From positions 1,599,061 through 1,663,060 of the forward strand of contig NC_091322.1 of assembly GCF_038502225.1 (NCBI RefSeq): a DNA stretch of 64,000 nucleotides, in the 5' to 3' direction. This DNA comes from Cherax quadricarinatus (Eukaryota > Arthropoda > Malacostraca > Decapoda > Parastacidae). Made by a program: the position numbers and the translations under genes. Positions 57,523 to 64,000 of the stretch are shown piece by piece. Every line of letters begins with the position of its first letter. The stretch's first letter is position 1. The notes under the pieces were generated by a model. It made no database searches and had not been told where the DNA came from. It was given only the letters and a program-made list of their open reading frames with translations.

Positions 57523-57960
57523 ATCCTAATGACGCCTATTTCCAGATATTTCTTTCTAACACTGTCATGTTAGGTTGAATTTAGTCTTGTTTCCATGCTA
57601 TCAGGCGTGAGAGTTTCTGTGCATAACCCATGAAATGTTTATGGTATGTATTTTGCATGCGTATTTGTGTTCCTGAAGTGTGACATCAGCGCTACATGCA
57701 GTCTCTCCGACGAAACACTCGCATCCTGTGCAGGGATGGAGCAAACATCGGCTGTGCTGATGAAAGATCCGTGGAGGGTGGGGTGGGTAAGGTCCTCGAT
57801 ATTATGGGTTATTGCTGCCACGTCGATATTTTTCTTTAGCAGCGTAGGTGTGACGAGCGTGGTTGTTTAACCAGTAGGGAGAATGTGTATCAAATTCAGA
57901 ATTTTCTCTGGGTTTAGCATTTGTTGTTCTGTGTCTGCAATCAAGAATGAAAAAGTGGGT
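57523..57960 (-). mobile_element. Possible Penelope-like GIY-YIG fragment
   Basis: On minus, around 57780-57630, a frame reads CTGCECFVGETACSADVTLQ then EHKYACKI. That resembles the YVGET...RLxEHK core of PLE GIY-YIG domains. No other domain is attached in frame. It lies next to the PLE RT at 57960-58490, which is in the opposite orientation. Confidence 0.35.
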
Positions 57961-58490
57961 ACTCTGAGGTGTCTCCAAACTGGAACAGAATTTTACATCA
58001 AAGTACTCGTTGCTACAAATTCTGTATGCTCGGAGGAAAGTATAAATGTGCCTTTATGTTCGCAGAGTTCTGCGAGGATCCTTTGTACTCACCCTTTCAC
58101 CCGAGTGCGGTGGCAGCCAGTATCTATTTGAAACACCTGAACACGGAAGGTTTCGTTAACATTATCCCTACATTTTTCATGTGGCTGCGCTACGCTGACG
58201 ATATACTCATTACTAAGAGGAGCTGCAGCCTTGAAGAGTTCCTCAAAGAGTCAAGGCGGTGGAACCACAGCCAGTTCACCCTCGAGGAAAAACTACTTCC
58301 TGCCCATCCTTGATGCGTGTCTCCTAAAACAGACCTACTCAAATTTAGGAAATACCCGCAACCCACTAACAAAGATGAATTTATACGCATTTCATTATGC
58401 AGCTCGTCCTCCTAGCCACAGACGTTATGTCACTGTTTTAAAAACATGTAAAGTAAAAGGACACAAGTGCAAATGGGTGACTGTTGAAGG
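57960..58490 (+). mobile_element. Penelope-like RT fragment (catalytic region)
   Basis: Plus-strand frames contain LYSPFHPSAVAASIYLKHLN, FFMWLRYADDILITKRSC (catalytic box YADD), SLEEFLKESRRWNHSQFTLE and, after a one-base shift, FLPILDACLLK then PQPTNKDEFIRI. The order LWLRYxDDI...FTxE...LPFLD...KPTNK is characteristic of PLE RT. Only the palm-thumb region remains. Confidence 0.75.
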
Positions 58491-58794
58491 TGCCTTAAAC
58501 AGTTTAATTATGACTTGATTTGCTCGAGCTAGATTTTTACTCGCGACGCAGACTTTTCTTTTATCGTCTTATATAGTTTTTACGTTACGGTACAATTTAT
58601 TTTTAATGGATATAGGACAACCTACCCTAACCTTAACTTACGAATGTGCTGCAAACCATATGTGAAAACTGACTTAATTACTCTGAGGAGGGCCCTACTG
58701 CTAGGCTTAAATATCACTAATATTTATTATGTAGTAGTAGTAGTTTGTGGATTTTGTTGTTTTTATCTTTTGTTCATTTCCTGTTTTTTTTATT

Positions 58795-59040
58795 GAGTTG
58801 TCCCTTAACGTATTCACTGCACCCTTGCTTTTCATAGAGGGTATTGTGCACTGTCTGCTAAGCCTCTTACTTTCATGAGGAAGCATTTGTGTGCAGATTT
58901 GGGAACAATCCTTCTAGAATTTTCCAGGTATAGCATATAATGTACCGCTGTTGCCTGCGAGCAGTGAAGGTTCTCTGCACACTCTCCAGGTCTACAATTT
59001 CGCTTGCCTTGAACGGAGCTGTTAGAGTAGAGCTTCTAAA
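58795..59040 (-). mobile_element. Diverged LINE family A fragment
   Basis: GTGCAGATTTGGGAACAATC, CTTCTAGAATTTTCCAGGTA and TTCTCTGCACACTCTCCAGG parallel family A blocks at 1811-1990. No open frame. 58491-58794 is unassigned, with a short GTAGTAGTAG tract at 58732. Confidence 0.6.
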
Positions 59041-59089
59041 ACTCTGCTGCTTGGCTTCAACCTAAAAAAAAAAGGTGCTTCCTCATTTG

Positions 59090-61300
59090 ACAATGACAAA
59101 GTGAAATTCAGTTGTGTCGGTGCACATTTGCCAATCTTGTATGTAATATAGTGTGAAATTTTGTCACGTTAAACATATTTTGAATCTACCTCTTGTGAAT
59201 GACTTCGATATTTAATGGCTGATGCATTTTATGGCCAAGACAGTACGAGTTTAGTTTGTGGAAGAGTTAATTTTGGCAATACACTAATTAGTTTATAAAA
59301 CATGGCAATATACTAATTGCTTTATAAAACATGGAATTGCTGGAACCCATGCGATAACTGGAGAATGCCTCCTCTCGTCGGCTTCAAATTTTCAACAAGG
59401 CTCGAGTAGTAATAAGGCTGCACAAATCCCTAGTTTCCAATTTTATTCAATAACTGAAAAATATCTCGTCTTATCGGCTTTGAAATATTAACGCTGTGCA
59501 TTCCATAAGGAAGACGCCCAATAAGTTAAGACAGTTTCGGTGCAAATTTGAAATTTTACTGCAAGAAACCTAGAAACTTTGGATTCACATTAATTACTAG
59601 AGAATGATTTTTTCTGACAGGCTTCAAATCTTCAGTGTAAATTTTAACATGCCAATTTTATTAATTAAATTGGTTTTCATGTAATTAGAGAATGCCTCCT
59701 ATGATCAACTGCAAGTGTTGGTGTGGTACTTGGAAGTTATTTTTGTTCAAACTAGGGCTGTGTAATGCCGATTTGTCATCTTTAAAGAAAAAATATATGC
59801 AATCAGACCTTCTTAAAAAACACAGTATCAATTTTTTTAAGAGTATAGTTTTAAATAGAATGTAACTGGAAAAGAGAAAACAGAAATATTGGAAACTCGC
59901 GTTATGGCATTTTTAATTTTGACGAATATTTTCATAAGATTTTATGCCAGAACCTGTCAGGTAGGTAGTAAATTTTTGTCTTCCACTAATTTAGTCCAAG
60001 GCTTTCGTTCATAACTTCAGAATATCTTATCCAATCGGCTTCAAATTTTTAACCCTGGTCATCTATTACTAGGTGAAGGTTTGTGCAACAATTAACAAAT
60101 GCAGGTGCTTCTGCTCAACTTTATATATACCATTTTCAAAATTGGTTTCCTTGCGGTAACTTTCGAAAGCCTCTTCGGACTGGCTTCAAAATTTCAACAC
60201 TCGTGCATCACACTTAGAAGAAGGTTGGTACTGTTAATAGTCTGTAGGCCTCATTTTGTCACCTCTCATCTCAAGATAATGTAGTATTATTTCCCAGAAT
60301 ATAACTAGAGTATGTCTCCTGCCAGGAGGAGCCATGGTGCCGCTGAAGACCTGTTGATCCGAGAAACTGGACTTATGTTCCACTTCTTGGTTAGAATCTC
60401 ATTATCTCCCATTCCATAGGCGCTATATGACCCCCCCTACATGTTTAGCGCTTTCCCTCGATTAAAATAAAAATTCCAAATTGCTTCAATCTTGAATGGT
60501 TGATGCAACTTACGAAATTATTGTTTTTTGAGCTTCGGCCGTGGTGCAAATTTTATTGGAGTTTGTGTAATACCTGGAGAATACATCTTCTGGCTGGTTT
60601 TAAACTTTTAGTGTTGATGTGTTTTCCTCAGAAGCTTCACCTTGATTTTAGGTTGCATGAATTTTCATGTGCCTATTTTACTAAAAAAATTTTTCTGTAA
60701 AATAGAGAAGGTCTCTGGTCAGAAGTCACAATGTGTGACTTTACATGGTTATCCTAGGTCAAATCAACATAATGCGCTATTATATGCTCATAACGTCTGT
60801 GCCCCCTCAAGACCATTGTAAAAAAAAATATATATACGTACCTAAAACCTAAATAAAACTTCCCTATGCACTTAGACCTTAGATGCTGGTCAATCTTACT
60901 AAAAAAAAAAAAAGATTGATATTGGCGTGTGTAGGTCCCAATCTGCCTGTCTTCTGGAAGAAATATGGACAACGGAAATACCGAGTTTCATGCTATAATT
61001 TCCGAGTGTCTTATCCTAAGTACCTTAACGCCGATAACTTCATAATTCAAATTGTGAGGGACTTCAAATTTTGTGCTGTGTTTTAGCATATTGGCCTCTT
61101 TGAGAAAAGAGAATTTTTCTTCAGTGTCTTTAAAACTGGTGTTTCTAAGTGGAAGGTTTGAAACAGTTTTGGGCTGCACATGTCCTAATCTGACCTTTTA
61201 GTTCCCAAAAAACTGGGATTGGTGTGCATTTGATAACTTGTGAATGCTTTTCCTGATTCGCTTCAGATCTTCAACGCTAATATTTAACAAGTTCAGAAAC
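59090..61300 (+). repeat. Highly degenerate tandem repeat, period about 140 bp
   Basis: A block resembling GTAATTAGAGAATGCCTCCT followed by CGGCTTCAAATTTTCAAC recurs near 59352, 59450, 59591, 59679, 60011, 60154, 60300, 60567, 60707, 60993 and 61228. Many steps are 137-146 bp or multiples of that. Between blocks, GGTGCAAATTTT and AGAAGAAGGTTGGT-type segments also recur. Identity between units is low by eye, so this looks like an ancient satellite. Two short retroposons interrupt or border it. Confidence 0.6.
60375..60470 (+). mobile_element. Diverged short retroposon with I-type tail
   Basis: CTTATGTTCCACTTCTTGGT...AGGCGCTATATGACCCCCCC, then TTTAGCGCTTTCCCTCGATT and AAAATAAAA. Collinear with the element at 56805 on the opposite strand. 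It lies within the degenerate satellite. Exact 5' end and TSD were not determined. Confidence 0.55.
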
Positions 61301-61497
61301 TTTTGCCGCACTCTGCACTATTCCTGTCTCGTGCATCAAGGCACAGGGGACTGGGGCCACGCAATAAGAGGATACCTTTCTAGGAGCACGCAGTGTCCTA
61401 AATACATCTAGTTATTAACATTAGGGACATAAGGAGATAAGTGGGACATAGGGCGTATTAAACAAAGGAAAATCTTTTGTTGACATGAAAGTTCAAA

Positions 61498-61645
61498 TTA
61501 TATTTACGGAAAGTGCTAAACTCGTAGGGTTCATACAGAGCTTGAGGGGAATGGGAGACAATCAGGTTCGATCCAAGGAGGAAAAAATAGGTTTATTTCC
61601 TTGCATCAAGAATTTCTTACCAGTATCAAGGAACTTTCCGTAAGA
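61498..61645 (-). mobile_element. Diverged short retroposon with I-type tail
   Basis: On minus: TTCCTTGATACTGGTAAGAA, GATCGAACCTGATTGTCTCC, CATTCCCCTCAAGCTCTGTA, CGAGTTTAGCACTTTCCGTA. The order matches 56805-56971. No clean TSD. A G-run follows at 61650. Confidence 0.55.
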
Positions 61646-62160
61646 GTGGGGGGGGGGGGGAGCGTTTACAGATGTTTTAGTGACGCAGGTGAAGACAGCG
61701 ATAACAATTGTGTAAAGTGGTGCAGCTGGTCCCAGGTTCAGTGCACTCACCACAAATGCAAACCGTTCGTTGGAAGTCTTTCACATCCGTGGTTTTCTTG
61801 GTGGTAAGCACCAGTTATTTTGTTGGTAGATTATAGTGCTACTTAAAGCTACGCCGTATAGACACTGGCCCTTCAGATGGAACCCCTACCATTCCATTCC
61901 ATTTCCTTCGTGATACTATTTTTCTAATATTGTCAGAGGATTCTAAGTTTATTGACTTTAGAATTCGGGACATGTAAACTACTTTACTGTGGAACCAGAG
62001 ATTAGTTCGGGATCTCCATAAAAGTGAGTTTGAGCAACAGTCGGACATTCTCACGTCTGAAGTGTGTTCACACATTCCTTGAAGGTTTTACGCCCGTGGT
62101 CCTGTTTGTATGTGTGGGGTTAAGAATCATGCCCAGAATTTCAAGCCCCCATACCATCTC
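61646..62160. other. Unassigned sequence
   Basis: No recognised element or gene; short frames only. Confidence 0.4.
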
Positions 62161-62187
62161 TCTCTCTCTCACACACACACACACACC
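62161..62187. repeat. (CT)n(CA)n microsatellite at a family B 5' junction
   Basis: CTCTCTCTCTCACACACACACACAC directly abuts the truncated 5' end of the family B copy. Confidence 0.9.
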
Positions 62188-62905
62188 GCAGAGTATAGGC
62201 TAGGTGGACAAAGACTACAGACCTCACTCAGGGAGAGACCTTGGGGTGACCATAACACCGAGCACATCACCGGAGGCACACATCAACCAAATAACCGCTG
62301 CAGCATACGGGCGCCTGGCAAACCTGAGAATAGCGTTCCGATACCTTAATAAGGAATCGTTCAAGACACTGTACACTGTGTATGTTAGGCCCATACTGGA
62401 GTATGCAGCACCAGTCTGGAACCCACACCTGGTCAAGCACGTCAAGAAGTTAGAGAAAGTACAAAGGTTTGCAACAAGGCTAGTCCCAGAGCTCAAGGGA
62501 ATGTCGTACGAGGAAAGGTTAAGGGAAATCGGACTGACGACACTGGAGGACAGAAGGGTCAGGGGAGACATGATAACGACATACAAGATACTGCGGGGAA
62601 TAGACAAGGTGGACAGAGATAGGATGTTCCAGAGGGGACACAGGGACAAGGGGTCACAACTGGAAGCTGAAGACTCAGACGAGTCACAGGGACGTTAGGA
62701 AGTATTTCTTCAGTCATAGAGTTGTCAGCAAGTGGAATAGCCTAGCAAGTGAAGTAGTGGAGGCAGGAACCATACATAGTTTTAAGAAGAGGTATGACAA
62801 AGCTCAGGAAGCAGAGAGAGGATCCAGTAGCGATCAGTGAAGAGGCGGGGCCAGGAGCTGAGTCTCGACCCCTGCAACCACAATTAGGTGAGTACACACA
62901 CATTT
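62188..62905 (+). mobile_element. LINE family B copy, plus strand, thumb region to 3' end
   Basis: A 164-codon frame (62204-62698) includes DLGVTITPSTSPEAHINQIT, AAAYGRLANLRIAFRYLNKE, EYAAPVWNPHLVKHVKKLEK, SYEERLREIGLTTLEDRRVR and ILRGIDKVDRDRMFQRGHRD. It is then followed by a shift and the complete 3' end (GAGGCGGGGCCAGGAGCTGA...CACAATTAGGTGAGTACACA). RT catalytic motifs lie upstream of the truncation and are absent. Relatively well conserved, so probably younger than most copies here. Confidence 0.85.
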
Positions 62906-62942
62906 ATATTATACGAGAAGCACATTTTATAGGCTCAAATAT

Positions 62943-63175
62943 AAGGTAAGACTTGTTCGGATTTTTAAGAGGGTTAGCCACCCAGAATAACTCAAGAGTC
63001 AATGCGTCATCGATGACTCGTCTTATTTCCATTGGAGTCCTTCAATCTTGTCCCCTAGGATGCGACCTACACCAGTCTACTAACACCCAGATACCTACTT
63101 ACTGCTGGGTGAAGAGTGACAGCAGGTATAAGGAGCCTGCATTAAGAAATTGTTTAGTGTTACTAAATACAAGCT
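62943..63175 (-). mobile_element. SINE body fragment (same family as 12490-12915)
   Basis: GTTCGGATTTTTAAGAGGGT, AATGCGTCATCGATGACTCG, CATTGGAGTCCTTCAATCTT and CACCAGTCTACTAACACCCA match the body at 12620-12780 in the same orientation. The tRNA-derived head is absent; an A-run follows at 63180. Confidence 0.7.
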
Positions 63176-63329
63176 GCCACAAAAAAAAAAAAATCAAAAT
63201 GAGATCTGAATACTTTTCAACAAGTGGTACCACTGAATACTTATCTGTTAACTACCTGTTTATGGTTTCAGGGGACACTGCGCTCCACCCTCCCCTATCC
63301 GGTACGTTCCCGGACCAGACCACCTAACT

Positions 63330-64000
63330 GCTAGCCTGATTGTTCAGGCTACTGATGGTAGCAATTAGTGGTACTTCAATGCATACACTACAGTCTGGCT
63401 GATTAGAAGCTATATACGTATAAAAGTTCCTTTTTGAAAACAGCCAGGGGTCTGTTACTAAGCTTCTTTGTATATAAAAGGAGGATGTTGAAAAGTCGAT
63501 ATCTTTACACTTATTGATTTATCTTTTGGTGTGCTTGTTGAAACCCTGTTTTTCAATGGGGGTATTTTAAAACGTTTTCTGAGCCTCTTCCTTTCGTACG
63601 TAGTAGTTTCAGCGTGTCGACTGGGAACCAGTTCCTTCAGAATTCTCCAGGTATAGATTAAGATGCATCTTTCTCATCTGCATTCCTGGGAGAGCTGTCA
63701 GAAGGACAATAATTTAGGTTCTTAACTGAACCAACATGAGCATTGAAAATTCTCTGTACATTCTCCAAATGTACAATATAAGACTGAAGTTTGCAGGAAA
63801 TTCCAGTCTAGAGAGCCCAAGTGACTTGAAGAGCATCAGTGGCTTGGTTTCTCTTTATTTTGAATTTTTGTCATCAAGTCTATAATTTTCCCTGCAGTTG
63901 TTACAGTAACACTTGTGATCCTTAAATGTAAGATCAAACACTTCTAAACCCCTCACATTCCTCTGCCTTTCATTATATACCCCACAATATATACCCCGCA
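63330..64000 (-). mobile_element. Diverged LINE family A copy running off the window
   Basis: Blocks such as CTGGGAACCAGTTCCTTCAG, GAATTCTCCAGGTATAGATT, AATTCTCTGTACATTCTCCA and ACACTTGTGATCCTTAAATG follow family A (1811-2220) in order and orientation. Frequent substitutions and no intact frame. The 5' end lies beyond 64000. 63176-63329 is unassigned. Confidence 0.65.

Noticed and set aside
61833..62110. Additional PLE or LINE fragment
   Set aside because: A few words resemble repeats seen elsewhere, but I could not align more than about 20 bases with any element in the window.

Overview
The window is animal nuclear DNA made almost entirely of mobile elements and tandem repeats. It holds non-LTR, Penelope-like, BEL/Pao and Ty3/Gypsy retroelements, tRNA-headed short retroposons, hAT-like miniature elements, long minisatellites and many (CA)n, (CT)n and (TA)n tracts. 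It has no operons, no bacterial-type genes and no convincing host gene. The two commonest non-LTR families resemble repeats I remember from decapod crustacean (crayfish-type) genomes. That placement is inference, because no host gene confirms it. Positions 16401-16500 are a 100-N scaffold gap.

Layout. 1-1228: purine-rich and simple repeats. 1229-5210: two CR1-like LINE families, called A and B here, with A nested in B. 5800-6160: a B 3' end running into a 5.9-kb minisatellite of 48-bp units (6191-12133). 12.1-18.9 kb: a tRNA-headed SINE, decayed LINE A/B pieces, the gap, and the best-preserved family A reverse transcriptase (RT; 17826-18915). 18.9-20.6 kb: four tandem arrays, including eleven 71-bp units. 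21.8-24.3 kb: three B copies chained through (TG)n tracts. 24.3-25.85 kb: another LINE type. 26.7-28.1 kb: a minisatellite, an hAT-like MITE and microsatellites. 28.4-31.0 kb: two inverted Penelope-like (PLE) copies, each carrying a solo BEL/Pao LTR with a perfect 5-bp target-site duplication (TSD). 32.1-33.0 kb: a decayed LINE ORF1. 34.7-37.0 kb: a BEL/Pao pol fragment and its LTR. 37046-43726: a nearly full-length I-group LINE with ORF1 and ORF2, inactivated by frameshifts. 43.8-48.8 kb: PLE pieces, tiny retro-insertions and a SINE. 48.9-49.65 kb: a 36/39-bp minisatellite. 50.0 kb: a second copy of the hAT-like MITE. 52163-56098: a Gypsy element with both LTRs and a TSD but lacking RT and integrase. 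56-64 kb: LINE, PLE and SINE fragments and a very degenerate satellite of about 140 bp (59.1-61.3 kb).

The elements interact. Family B copies abut (CA)n tracts at their 5' junctions again and again, suggesting microsatellite targeting. The (TAA)n-ended tail of the I-group LINE recurs as dispersed insertions of 47-167 bp, four of them with perfect 11-12 bp TSDs. LTRs, LINEs and PLEs are nested in one another, giving a readable order of insertion. No intact autonomous element remains in the window.
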